Source: Taxillus chinensis
Taxonomy: Eukaryota; Streptophyta; Magnoliopsida; Santalales; Loranthaceae
NCBI GenBank assembly: GCA_023512835.1
Contig: CM042092.1
Span: forward strand, 53,884,400-53,948,399
Reading direction: 5' to 3'
DNA length: 64,000 nucleotides
Both the position numbers and the translations under genes were made by a program. Below the pieces are notes generated by a model that saw only the letters and a program-made list of their open reading frames with translations, searched no databases and was not told the origin of the DNA. Positions 34,513 through 45,453 of this stretch are shown piece after piece. Each line of letters opens with the position of its first letter. Within the stretch, counting starts at the first letter, position 1.

Positions 34513-36021
34513 TGACAGACAAGATTTTTAGCCTCTCTAAAAGAGCTAGCTAATGTCGTTAAATCTCTCTTCAAGGTAATAAATTCCCTAAGTTTGCACT
34601 AAAAGAATAGCAGCAAGCAAGGGGTCGAACCCACAGGGATTAGCCTAGTTCTCTAGTTCTCAAATCAAAACACCCAATTACTCTTGTTCTATAAAATGTC
34701 TTGGCAAAAAGTTTTCTTTTTTAAACTAAAGATCTAATTTTTATTTGGTTTTTCTGAATAAACAAAGAAAGCAAATTGATTTTACGATTAAGATTCAAGG
34801 ATTAAAAGCATCTAGGGTCACAATTTCACCTCCCTATGTTATCTTTACTGGTTCATGGTATTAGGGTTGTCTGATTGAAAACATGCTAAACATAAGCCAA
34901 GGACAACAAATGGTCATTGAGGTCCTTTTAAGAGTTGTATGCCAGAATGGTCATCTAAACACACAAACATGCAAAGCCAATAAATCATACTTGCAAAAGG
35001 ATAATGATCACACCAATTACAAAAAAGTTATGAATCTCAATCCGCCCCAGACTAGGGCTAAAAATACCAAGGTGTACATCCAAAGATAGAATTAAGAACA
35101 GATTCATAAAACATGCAAAACTCAATCATCCAAACCCAATATTCATAAACACAGCAAAGCAACAAGGGGGCTACATTGCTCCCCTAGATTAAAAGAACTA
35201 CTTACGCATGATTACAAGCAAACACAAAGCAAAAAAGCTCAACATCTTCTTCTAATCCACGTGCGCAACAAAGCTTAAAATCCAAGCTCCAAAATCCGCG
35301 ACGGCTGCTGCGACGGCTGCGGCGGCTGCTCTCCTAGGTCAAGGAGCAATCTCCAAGTTGTGGAGCCTCTCTCTCTCTCTAAAAACGTGTAGGGGGTCTA
35401 GGATTGCATAACAGAGGGCGTAGAGGCTGTATTTATAGAGTTTGGATGGGCTTTGAGGTGTGTACCGTAGCCCATTTATCAAAACGGCGTAGTTTTGATA
35501 AGTAACACTCGAAACATTAAAATCTCTATCTTCCATCCACAATTTGGACTTGGGCCTTCAGGAACAAATGATCAGCATGGAAAAACGATAGGATCGGTCC
35601 AAAAATATCTCTGCACGTCAATTTGCACGTGATATGGTGAATTCACGTGCAACTCCAAATCAGCTCAAACTTCCCCCCAAGCTTCCTTGCATCCTGTAGA
35701 GGCCTGAGAGGCAAAAATAGGCTTGCACGTGAAATGGGTGAATTCACATGCAGCTCCAAATGCTCTGAAATTTCTTTGGTAGGTAGAGAACATCATTCTA
35801 AGAAACTTTTGTTCTTCCACGCCAATTGTTTGAGGCCATCTACTATGTCAAAAGTGAGCTCCAAAATCTGCCAAAACAGCTTAAAAATGCTTGTATTTGC
35901 AAATAGCATCTTCCTAGGGGTTAGAGCAAATATATATGATATATGAAGCAATAAGGCTCTAATCATGCTCTTAAACATCCTAAATAAACACTAGAATAAC
36001 GGCATAAAATGCACGTTATCA
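34513..36021 (-). repeat. 5' LTR of XL-c
   Basis: This 1,509-bp LTR has the same termini as its partner. TATAAATA on the minus strand lies at 35430-35437, with the TTATCAAAAC palindrome just upstream in element sense (about 35475-35505). Confidence 0.95.
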
Positions 36022-36026
36022 GCGCT

Positions 36027-37596
36027 CCAACTGTCTAAAGGAGTTAGGCGACAGGAGCCAACCTTCATTGCTATGGTGAAGGAAAGATGCCCAAGTATTG
36101 GGGAGGAGCCCGCAACGGAAGTGAAGACGGTCCTTGAAGAGTTTGGGGACGTTATGCCACCCGAACTCCCCAAACAACTTCCGCCGAAGCGAGAGGTGGA
36201 CCACAGGATCGAGCTAGAGGCCGGTGCAAGGCCTACTGCTGCGGTGCCCTATCGGATGGCACCACCAGAGTTGGAGGAACTTCGGAAACAATTGAAGGAC
36301 TTGTTGGATGCCAGATTCATTCGGCCATCCAAAGCGCCATTTGGAGCACCGGTGTTGTTCCAAAAGAAGCACGATGGGTCGATGCGGCTGTGCATTGACT
36401 ATAGGGCGCTGAACAAGATAACGGTGAAGAACAGCTACCCTATCCCACTTATATCCGACCTGTTTGATCAACTTGGTGCTGCGAGATGGTTCTCAAAGCT
36501 AGACTTACGGTCGGGATATTGGCAAGTGCGGATAGCCGAAGGTGATGAGGCAAAGACGGCATGCGTCACAAGATACGGCTCTTACGAGTTCTTGGTGATG
36601 CCCTTTGGCCTCACAAACGCCCCTGCCACATTTTGTACGTTGATGGACCGGATCTTCCAACCATACTTGGACAGATTCGTCGTGGTGTACCTTGATGACA
36701 TTGTCGTCTACAGCAAAACCTTGGAGGAACACAAGGCACATCTACGACGGGTTTTCCAAATCTTAAGGGAGAACCAACTCTTTGTGAAGAAGGAGAAATG
36801 TGACTTTGCGAAGAAGGAAGTGCCCTTCTTGGGTCACATTATCGGCGGCGGCAAGTTGAAGATGGATAACAAGAAAGTGTTAGCCATCAAGGAATGGGAG
36901 ACGCCCAAGAAAGTCCCTGAAATGCGTTCCTTCCTTGGCTTGGTTAACTACTATAGAAGATTCATCCGCGGCTATTCCCACATTGCCGCACCCTTGACGG
37001 AACTACTAAAGAAGAACAAGACTTGGGTGTGGGATGATGCTTGTCGAGAGGCATTTGAGAAGTTGAAGCATGCCGTGACAAACGGACTGGTGATGTCACT
37101 GCCGGTCCATACGAAGCCTTATGAAGTTCACACGGATGCTTCAGACTTTGCCATCGGTGGAGTTTTAATGTAGGAGGGACATCCTGTAGCATATGAAAGC
37201 CGAAAACTTAATGGCACCGAACGGAGGTACGCGGTGCATGAAAAGGAGATGACGGCAGTTATGCATTGCCTTCGGGTGTGGAGGCATTACTTGCTAGGGT
37301 CCAAGTTCGCAGTGAAGACGGACAATATTGCTACGAGTTATTTTCTAACTCAAAGGAACTTAACTCCGAAGCAAGCACGGTGGCAAGGACTCCTAGCGGA
37401 ATTTGACTTTGTGCTCGAGTACAAACCGGGCACAAATAATGCGGTGGCCAATGCACTAAGTCGAAAGGCGGAACTCGCAGTCATTAGCCAACCACAATTC
37501 CCCCTGGTGGACAAACTGAAGGAAGGAATAGAGCACGATCCATTAGCCAAGTCCTTGGTGGAATGCGTCAAAGCTGGGAAGACGCGGCGATTTTAG
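36027..37596 (+). pseudogene. pol: Chromo-1 reverse transcriptase and RNase H
   Basis: It continues the gag-pro frame after XL-c. RT motifs are [59 protein letters not shown] (active-site Asp pair), [10 protein letters not shown] and [12 protein letters not shown]. RNase H has [14 protein letters not shown] (catalytic Asp), HEKEMTAV (Glu) and VKTDNIATSYF (Asp). In-frame TAG codons at 37171-37173 (family Gln before EGHP) and 37594-37596 (family Trp) break it. All catalytic residues remain. The enzyme would make and process the cDNA. Confidence 0.95.
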
Positions 37597-38763
37597 TTAA
37601 GGGATGACTTGCTCCATACTCGAGGGGAACGGGTGTACGTTCCTAAATGGGGAAGTTTGAGGAAAGATATCCTCAAAGAATGTCATGACTCGCGGTGGGC
37701 TGGCCATCCCGGAGTCGATCGTACCTTGGCGTTGGTGGAACGGAGCTACTACTGGCCTCAACTTTACGAGGACGTCCAAGTGTATGTGAGGACTTGTCTT
37801 GTGTGCCAGCAAGCCAAGATAGAGAATCGACAATCGGCGGGACTGTTAGAATCGTTGCCCACTCCAGAAAGACCTTGGGAAAGTGTTTCGATGGACTTCA
37901 TTGTTTGTCTCCCAAGATCCGAAGGATGCGGAACGATCATTGTTGTGGTCGACCGATTCTCTAAGTATGGAGTTTTCATTCCAACTCCGAAGGACTGCAC
38001 GGCAGACGACACGGCCCGACTATTCTTCAAGTACGTGGTGAAGTACTGGGGCATTCCACAGACAATCATGAGCGATCGAGACTCACGATTTACTGGGCGG
38101 TTTTGGACTGAGCTGTTCCGGATAATGGGTTCGGACTTAAACTTTTCAACAAGTTTTCACCCCCAAATAGACGGCCAAACGGAGCGTGTCAATGGCTTAC
38201 TGGAGCTATACCTGAGGCACTATGTGAGTGCCAATCAAAGAGATTGGGCCAAGTTGTTGGACATAGCCCAATTCTCATATAACTTGCAGAAGAGCGAGTC
38301 CACGAACGAGAGTCCGTTCGAACTCGCAACTGGGTAGCAACCGTTGACGCCCACTTCCATCACTCGGGGGTACACTGGAAAAAGCCCCGCGGCATTCAAG
38401 TTTGCAAAAGGATGGCATGAACAGACGGATCTGGCCAGGGCATACTTGCACAAAGCGGCGAAGAAGATGAAGAAGTGGGCGGATCAACAAAGGAGGCCCT
38501 TGGAATTTCAGGAAGGAGACATGGTGATGTTCAAACTCCTTCCGTGCCAAACCAAAGCACTCAGACAATTGCATAAGGGTTTGGTGCGCCGATATGAGGG
38601 GCCTTTCAAAGTACTTAAGAGAGTTGGGAAGGTCTCATACAAATTGGACCTCCCGACTAGCTTACAAAGGCATCCGATGTTCCACGTTAGTTTGCTCAAG
38701 CCTTACCACGAACACTTGGAAGATACAAGCGGACAACGGGCGGTGCGGACACCAACAGCATCA
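37597..38763 (+). pseudogene. pol: Chromo-1 integrase
   Basis: The frame is the same as RT. The zinc-binding N-terminus is visible as HPGVDRTLALVERSYYW ... RTCLVCQQAK (HHCC). The catalytic core has MDFIVCLP (Asp), MSDRDSRFTG (Asp) and HPQIDGQTERVNG (Glu). A TAG at 38335-38337 replaces the family Gln in the TG-Q-QPLTP-like phrase. The C-terminal part with GDMVMFKLLP, LVRRYEGPFKVLKRV and FHVSLLKPY is the GPY/F-type region before the chromodomain. Integrase would insert the cDNA into the host chromosome. Confidence 0.94.
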
Positions 38764-39060
38764 ACGGGCAAGACCTACGATAAAGAGATAGAGAAAATCC
38801 ACTCTCGTAGAGTCGTGCCAAGAAGGGGCGCAGATCCAAGCCGGGTGGAGTACTACGTCCAATGGAAGAACAGGCCGGTAGAAGAGGCAAGCTGGGAGAA
38901 GGAAGAGGATCTCGGGCAATTCTCCAAAGAGATTGAAGAGTACCGGGAAGAAACCGAACGCTACATCCAGCAGTTCGACGAGTTCGAGGAAGCCGAAGAC
39001 GCAACGAGGACGCTGCGAAATCGGGTGGGGGAGAATGTCACGGACCGAGGCTTATCCTAG
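38764..39060 (+). pseudogene. Chromo-1 chromodomain and C-terminal tail
   Basis: A chromodomain follows integrase: EIEKIHSRRVVPRRGADPSR, YYVQWKNRPVEEASWEKEED, then an acidic/aromatic helix. Chromodomains of this class are thought to steer integration toward chromatin marks. The frame runs on to a TAG at 39058-39060, so the last codons overlap the 3' LTR by 25 bp. The domain itself is intact, but it sits downstream of three stops. Confidence 0.92.
39021..39035 (+). other. Polypurine tract of Chromo-1
   Basis: The purine-rich tcgggtgggggagaa lies directly before the 3' LTR start at 39036. Confidence 0.85.
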
Positions 39061-39420
39061 CATACTTAGGCCATTTTGGGGTATTTCCACTTTGTAAAGT
39101 GTTGTACTTAGCTTATAGAGTAAGTTGTAGAGATTTTAGATTTCGAACATATATGATGTCTCCTGGCGACATAGCCAGAAAAGTGTTAACATCTATATGT
39201 AGGGGAGTGATGTTGTAAAGCTTTCAAGCATTCAATACAATCGTTTGTTGCCTTCGTTTAAATCGATCTTCTGCTAAGCGCTTCCCTACACCATTGCTTT
39301 ACAACGGATCGATGGGTTCCGATCCAAATGCGACGAGTTAGGCTGACCTAGCGTTCCTTCGTACGGGTGGGAACTAGGTGCCGCATGGGTTAAGCTGCTA
39401 TAAAGGCTGACCCCGTGACA
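39036..39420 (+). repeat. 3' LTR of Chromo-1
   Basis: This 385-bp LTR begins tgtcacggaccg and ends ccgtgaca. It differs from the 5' LTR at about 11 sites by eye, so the insertion is not brand new. Confidence 0.95.
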
Positions 39421-40029
39421 GAAGGGTCGAAGACTGTAGCTGAAGATTGCTTCGAAGGATTAAAGGTCGCAGCTGCCTCGAAGGGTCGAAGGTTGGAGGC
39501 TGCCTCGAAGGTCGTAGCTGAAGGTTGCCTCGAAGGTCGTAGGTCAGAGGTTGGAGGCTGCCTCGAAGGTCGTAGCTGGAGGCTGCCTTAAAGGATCGAA
39601 GGTTGCAGCTGCCTTGAAGGGTCGAAGGTTACAGTTGAAGGTTCCCTCGAAGGTCGTAGGGTCGAAGCCGCACCGAAGAGTCGTAGGTTGCTTTGCAGGG
39701 TTGAAGGCTTGGAGGATGTTTCGAAGGTCGCAAGGTTGTAGTGGAAGCTGCTACGAAGGATCGAAGGGTCGAAGATTGCCGGGTCGAAGGTTGAGAAGGC
39801 GATGCTGAGCTGAGCTACGAGGCTGCTAGTCTACGAGGTAAGGCTGCGAGACTGCGAGGCTGAGCTACGAGGCTGCGAGTCTACGAGGCAAGACTGCGAG
39901 ACTGCGAGACTGAGCTGAGCTACGAGCTTCGAGGCTACGAGGTTGTGAGTGTTGAGGCTATGAGGCTGTGAGCGCTACGAGCTTCGAGGCTGTGAGCTTC
40001 GAGCTTCGAGGCTACGAGTCTGCGAGTGA

Positions 40030-41726
40030 AGATATAAGCAATAGGACTTAATCTCACAGCCACGGGAGCTTGGATTTATTTAAAAAGAATTTGGGGTTTT
40101 ATCTTAAAAACGAAGAAGTAGGGTCTAATGTCGTGAAGAGCATACTATGAAGCTCAGATTCACTATCGGACCCAATCTTGGCCAAGTGGCGAGGATATGA
40201 GCATGAGAGCTCAATCCCACGGCCACTGGGCCTTTGAAAACGTTTTGTGTATTTTGAGTAAAAGGTGAGACTGGTATAGCTAGAATAAGGAATGTAAGAG
40301 AAGAGGGGAATAAAACCTGGAAATCAAGATTGACGTTCCTGCTAGCTTTACCCCCTTTTTTTGGATGCTTGAAGAGTGCAAGGACAAAACCCAGTAAGGG
40401 GAATGTTTGATTTTTTTTCGGCAGCAGAATTTCTGAACTCCCTTTGAACTTGCTATATCGTCAGAAGTTAGGCTCCCAAATCCCCTTCTTCAAACTTTTC
40501 TATATTGCTAGGCGTTAGTCTCAAAGAAAAAAACCTCCTTTTGCCATGGGTAATGCCTCCTTTTTATAGAGTTCCAAGAGGGGACAGCCGCCCACTTGGG
40601 TACTTGATGAATTAAGTGATGTGAATTTTGGAGTTCCTAGGCGTCAATCCAAGTTTCAAGACCGACATGTGTATTTATGAGGCGAAAAACGAGTTCCTAG
40701 GCGTTAATTAACGCATTTCCAAGAGTCCCAGTATTTAAACTCGTGTTTGGAGCTGTTTCAAATTAATCCTTTACTGTGCACTTAAAAGAAGGACAAAAAC
40801 AGTGTCGTTTGGAGTTTTCAGCCGAAGCCTGTAGGGTCGAAGGTCGCGTGGCTGCCTCGCGGGGTCGAAGGTCGCCGCTGGGGGCTGCTTCGAAGGTTGC
40901 AGGGTCGAAGACTGAGAGCTGTTTCAATGGATCGGAGGTTGCAGGTGAGGGCTGCTTCAAAGGGTCGAAAGCTGTAGGGTGCTTCAAAGATCGAAGGCTG
41001 TAGCTGAAGATTGCTTTGAAGGATTGAAGGTCGCTGAAGGTTGGGGATCGAAGGTTGGAGGCTGCCTCGAAGGTCGTAGCTGAAGGTTGCCTTGAAGGAT
41101 CGAAGGTTGCAGCTGAGAGTTTCTTCGAAGGGTCGAAGACTGTAGCTGAAGATTGCTTCGAAGGATTAAAGGTCGCAGCTGCCTAAAAGGGTCGAAGGTT
41201 GGAGGCTGCCTCGAAGGTCGTAGCTGAAGGTTGCCTCGAAGGTCGTAGGTCGGAGGTTAGAGGCTGCCTCGAAGGTCGTAGCTGAAGGCTGCCTTGAAGG
41301 ATTGAAGGTTGCAGCTGCCTCGAAGGGTCGAAGGTTACAGTTGAAGGTTGCCTCGAAGGTCGTAGGATCGAAGCCGCATCGAAGAGTCGTAGGTTGCTTT
41401 GCAGGGTTGAAGGCTTGGAGGATGTTTCGAAGGTCGCAGGGTCGTAGCGGAAGCTGCTTCGAAGGATCGAAGGGTCGAAGATTGCCGGGTCGAAGGTTGA
41501 GAAGGCGAGGCTGAGCTGAGCTACGAGGCTGCGAGTCTACGAGGTAAGGCTGCGAGACTGCGAGGCTGAGCTACGAGGCTGCGAGTCTACAAGGCAAGAC
41601 TACGAGAATGAGCTAAGCTACGAGCTTTGAGGCTACGAGGTTGTGAGTGTTGAGGCTACGAGGCTGTGAGCGCTACGAGCTTCGTGGCTGTGAGCTTCGA
41701 GCTTCGAGGCTATGAGTCTACGAGTG
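40030..41726 (-). repeat. TatB LTR tandem unit 6 (1.70 kb)
   Basis: This is the last full unit, with TATA at 40561-40568. It runs out at gagtg followed by cagactggg, the same exit as the single unit of the 5' LTR (59297). From 41727 the LTR is single-copy. Confidence 0.9.
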
Positions 41727-42181
41727 CAGACTGGGACTGCGAGCTTCGAGGCTGAGATGGACTATGAGGCTGCGAGTCTACGAGCTTCGAGGCTGCTGGT
41801 CTGCGAGCTTCGACTGTGAGTGCTGCGAGCTTCGAGGCTACGAGTTTCGAGTCTCAGCTGCGAGGCTTCGAGGCTGGGTGCTACGGGTGCAGATTCGCCT
41901 GAACTGTTTTTGGGGAATTTCCGCCATCACATTTTCAGTCGGGTTTGACCGAGGGCGTTGACCGTCTTTCTGCAAGCTTGACTTTCCGGCCCAAAACTAT
42001 TTTAGTCATAACTTCTTCGTTTTAAATCGGATTTGGGCACGGTCAAGTGCGTTGGTTTCCAAATTTCGTCCTCTATCCTTTGGTGTTGACCTTGGGGCAT
42101 TTTAAGATTCCTCAGAAATGACTCTTATTTTTTTTGGGTTTCTTTGGCTGTGATCTGGCCCGGTCAAAATGGGGTCCAACA

Positions 42182-42198
42182 GCTGCCCCTCTTTGTGC
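42182..42198 (-). other. Polypurine tract of TatB
   Basis: In element sense gcacaaagaggggcagc lies immediately before the LTR start tgttggacc. TatA has the near-identical gtacaaagaggggtagc at 60242-60258. Confidence 0.9.
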
Positions 42199-42295
42199 GT
42201 TGTTTATGTACGAATGATGTGCAAAGATAAGACCATACCCATTTTGACCAGTTGATTCTCCTCTCAGCGATTGATATTTTGAGGTTTTGGTGTGG

Positions 42296-43590
42296 TTTGG
42301 CATGTGGGTGAGCATGGCTCTGGATAATTGGCACGTGGGTGAGCATGGCTTTGGATGTTTGGCATGCGGGGGAGCATGGCTTTGGATGTTTTGCATGCGG
42401 GGGAGCATGGCTTTGGATGTTTTGCATGCGGGCGAGCATGGCTTTGGAGGTTTTGCATGTGGGGGAATATGGCTTTGGATGTTCGGCATGCGGGGGAGCA
42501 TGGCTTTGGATGTTTTGCATGCGGGGGAGCATGGCTTTGGATGTTTGGCATGCGGGTGAGCATGGCTTTGGTTGTTTGGCATGCGGGGAGGCATGGCTTT
42601 GGATGTTTGGCATGCGGGCGAGCATGGCTTTGATGTTTTGCATGCGGGGGAGCATGGCTTTGGATGTTTTGCATGTGGGTGAGCATGGGTTTGGTTGTTT
42701 TGCATGCGGGGAGCATGGCTTTGGATGTTTTGCATGCGGGGGAGCATGGCTTTGGTTGTTTGGCATGCGGGCGAGCATGGCTTTGGATGTTTTGCATGTA
42801 GGGGAGCATGGCTTTAGATGTTTTGCGTGCGGGCGAGCATGGCTTTCGATGTTTTGCATGCAGGGGAGCATGGCTTTGGATGTTTTGCATGCGAGTGAGC
42901 ATGGCTTTGGTTGTTTGGCATGCGGGGAGCATGGCTTTGGATGTTTTGCATGCGGGTGAGCATGGCTTTGGTTGTTTGGCATGCGGGGAGCATGGCTTTG
43001 GATGTTTGGCATGCGGGTAAGCATGGCTTTGGATGTTTTGCATGCGGGTGAGCGTGGCTTTGGTTGTTTGGCATGCGGGGAGCATGGCTTTAGATGTTTG
43101 GCATGCGGGTGAGCATGGCTTTGGATGTTTGGCATGCGGGGAGCATGGCTTTGGATGTTTGGCATGTGGGTGAGCATGGCTTTGGATGTTTGGCATGCGG
43201 GGAGCATGGCTTTGGATGTTTGGCATGCGGGTGAGCATGGCTTTGGATGTTTTGCATGCGGGTGAGCGTGGCTTTGGTTGTTTGGCATGCGGGGAGCATG
43301 GCTTTGGATGTTTGGCATGCTGGTGAGCATGGCTTTGGATGTTTGGCATGCGGGTGAGCATGGCTTTGGTTGTTTGGCATGCGGGGAGCATGGCTTTGGA
43401 TGTTTGGCATGCGGTTGAGCATGGCTTTGGATGTTTGGCATGCGGGTGAGCATGGCTTTGGATGTTTGGCATGCGGGTGAGCATGGCTTTGGTTGTTTAG
43501 CATGCGGGGAGCATGGCTTTGGATAATTGGCACGCGGGTGAGCATGGCTTTGGTTGTTTGGCATGCGGGGAGCATGGCTTTGGATGTTTT
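42296..43590 (-). repeat. 31-bp minisatellite in the TatB 3' UTR (about 42 copies)
   Basis: The plus-strand unit is roughly gcatgcgggtgagcatgg followed by ctttggatgtttg. Variants have a one-base shorter gggg-agc core or tt/at changes. Because 31 is not a multiple of 3 and the unit lacks stops, it is open over long distances in several frames on both strands (for example 42164-43564 minus and 42339-42959 plus). These are not genes. Tandem repeats in this 3' UTR position are documented for Ogre-type elements. Confidence 0.95.
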
Positions 43591-43719
43591 GATCGAAATG
43601 AACAGTTTCTCTATTTGGGGATGAAAACTTTCCTCACTTCTGGAGCTCTAAGGTTTGTCCACTAGTGTAGGAGGCGTTATGCCGTGACAACAGTCCTATA
43701 GTTTGGACGGGAGCAAACA

Positions 43720-45453
43720 TGTCACGCCCCGGATTTTCAACCCGAGGAAACCGGTACGTGACTCCCCATTCACCCACACGGAGGGCAATGGGGTTGGATT
43801 ACCGGATGCCACACAAGCAAGTCTAATAATTACAATAAATCAAATAAGCCACATCTTTATTTAATTCCAAAACATCAAAGGTTCACAAAACAACCAAGTC
43901 CCTGATTACAGTTTAATCCCTTAGTACATTCCCCTCCCTGGGGTTACATAAATCATAAAAGTACATTACTGAAATGAACAATAAAGTGGAGAGGGTCTTC
44001 CACCTTGGTGTATCCACCTAACGCTTGTAAGTCCCTGGAAAACAAACAAACACAGTAGGAGGGGTGAGCAACCACAGCTCAGTAGGGATCATGTCTCCCC
44101 AACCCATCCCATGTTCCTAGCATCTACATGCCATGTGTACAAGTGCAGTGTCGTGATACAATAATTTTAACAGACATAATAACAACCACATCAACAATTT
44201 ACAATCTTCCACTGCCACACAGGCTAACACTTTGACCACAAGTGATTTAACCGCCTCTTCAGGCCAAGTTATTTAACCGCCTCTTCAGGCCACTGGTTTA
44301 ACCGCCTCTCAGGCAAAGTTCTTTAACCGCCTCTTCAGGCCAGATACCACAGTCAAGCACACAACACACATGGTCACTCAAGCATACAACCAAACACTTG
44401 GTGTGCGCCCGTTCACAAGCGCACAAACCCAACCATTCAGGCCATAGAGCAAACATCCAGCATACGTGCATACACTAAACCACAAGTCCAGTCACACGGA
44501 CATATTACCAAACACTTAATGGGCATATACACACAGCTAAGTTCACACAGGCCTTTCATCAAACATGTAGCAGGCATGTCGTACAGGCATTTTATCAAAC
44601 ACTTTTCATGCATCACACAAACACTAGGAACACCAAAATCGCCATTGAAGGCCAACATTCATATAGGAGGTCACACCTATATGAATTTACATATAAATAA
44701 TATAACAGATATAACTCATATTCTGCCCTAGGACCCTAGGACAGAGGAGGACTTAGGAAGAACAGAATCCCTACCTTAAAACAGATCTTCCTTGCTCCCG
44801 CGCTAAACGCCGTCCTCCCCACGCAAGATGCTCCAGGCAAAGAACCAAAGAACTCCCCTTCCTTCTCTCTCTCTCTCTCTCTCTCTCTCTACGACGGCCG
44901 CAGCATGAAGAGAACCCTAAACCTAAAACAGAGAGCTTCTCCTCCTTATATAGACAACACAACATCAAAACGACGTAGTTTTGATTAAGTGAATCCCAGC
45001 ATCAAAACGACGTAGTTTTGATCTCACAAGTTAGCACCTTTCCGCACCCATATAGGCCAAAATACTCAGAATTTCAACATGGTCCTTTGGAGAAAGTTCA
45101 TTAGAATGACAAAACCAAGGGAACCATGCAAAAATATGCCTGCACGCCAATTTGCACGTGAATTCCCCAATTCACGTGCAACTCCATATGCACTCCAAAT
45201 GCTCTCAAACTTCACCCCTAGCCTCCTTGCATCATTTAGAAGACAACCACACTTGCACGTGAATTGGACCCATATCACGTGCACCTCACATACATGTCCA
45301 TTTGGCCTGAAACTTCTGTGGTAGATAGAGGACATCATTCTAAGCATCTTTCCTTTTGCACGTGAATTCATTGGAGTCCATTTACTAGGTCAAAATCTAG
45401 AAAAACTCCACTCAGAAGGTAAAACTGACTAACTCAAGGTACGGGTCCTTACA
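43720..45453 (-). mobile_element. Solo LTR (1,734 bp) in the TatB 3' UTR
   Basis: The termini are tgtcacgcccc and ggtccttaca, flanked by exact aaaca duplications (43715-43719 and 45454-45458). There is no interior, hence a solo LTR left by LTR-LTR recombination. It is in minus orientation by comparison with 1-1413 and by its TATA (44945-44952). It holds three copies of an accgcctc-tcaggc motif (about 44250-44340), a CT tract, two ATCAAAAC-gacgta-GTTTTGAT palindromes (44964-44985, 45001-45022) and CACGTG-rich inverted repeats (45140-45290) like those of XL LTRs. Confidence 0.95.
44945..45022 (-). promoter_or_regulatory. Solo LTR core promoter with doubled palindrome
   Basis: TATATAAG on the minus strand (44945-44952) lies downstream, in LTR sense, of two 22-bp palindromes 37 bp apart. 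The XL LTRs carry the same palindrome class upstream of their TATA. Confidence 0.55.

Larger units (their letters stand above)
29567..36021 (-). mobile_element. XL-c: non-autonomous LTR retrotransposon, full length
   Basis: This 6,455-bp minus-strand element sits inside the Chromo-1 polyprotein gene and is flanked by exact gcgct duplications (29562-29566 and 36022-36026). In its own orientation the order is 5' LTR (34513-36021), Asp-type primer site with three substitutions, ORF, hairpin, non-coding interior, polypurine tract and 3' LTR (29567-31076). It is the best-preserved copy of the family in this window. It encodes no RT, protease or integrase. Confidence 0.95.
27454..39420 (+). mobile_element. 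Chromo-1: chromodomain-bearing Ty3/gypsy element, split by XL-c
   Basis: Two 385-bp LTRs (27454-27838 and 39036-39420) bracket a primer site, a gag-pro-pol reading frame and a polypurine tract. By eye they differ at 11 positions. Without XL-c the element is about 5.5 kb, typical of compact chromoviruses with short LTRs such as Reina or Galadriel. The C-terminal chromodomain confirms chromovirus membership; the exact clade is not decided. It lies in TatB's LTR minisatellite with cgaag on the left and gaagg on the right, so the duplicated target is gaag (4 bp). Confidence 0.95.
26674..40029 (-). repeat. TatB LTR tandem unit 5, left end deleted and interrupted by Chromo-1
   Basis: The unit begins at the ccccctttttttgg block, carries TATA at 26884-26891 and is interrupted at 27453 by Chromo-1. 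It resumes at 39421 and ends at 40029. Without the insertion it is about 1.39 kb; the missing ~330 bp match the unit 4/5 deletion. Confidence 0.85.
12854..42181 (-). repeat. Expanded 3' LTR of TatB (about 10.5 kb without insertions)
   Basis: The right end (tggggtccaaca, 42181) abuts the polypurine tract and the left end (12854) abuts the caaat TSD. Removing XL-b and Chromo-1 with XL-c leaves about 10.5 kb, against 2,689 bp for the 5' LTR. The difference is explained by about six tandem copies of a 1.7-kb segment that occurs once in the 5' LTR (57631-59297). The unique flanks (12854-13320 and 41727-42181) match the 5' LTR once each. LTRs are identical at insertion, so the expansion came later. 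Confidence 0.9.

Noticed and set aside
37597..38343. Chromo-1 pol as separate genes
   Set aside because: The pieces share one reading frame and are separated only by single TAG codons, so they are one interrupted polyprotein gene.
42164..43575. Long ORFs (466, 406, 211 and 161 codons) rich in Pro, His, Lys and Ser
   Set aside because: They are translations of the 31-bp minisatellite. Several frames and both strands are open over the same bases, and there is no protein-like codon pattern.
42296..43590. CRISPR-like array of ~31-bp repeats
   Set aside because: Units are directly contiguous without unique spacers, no cas genes are present, and the context is a plant retrotransposon 3' UTR.
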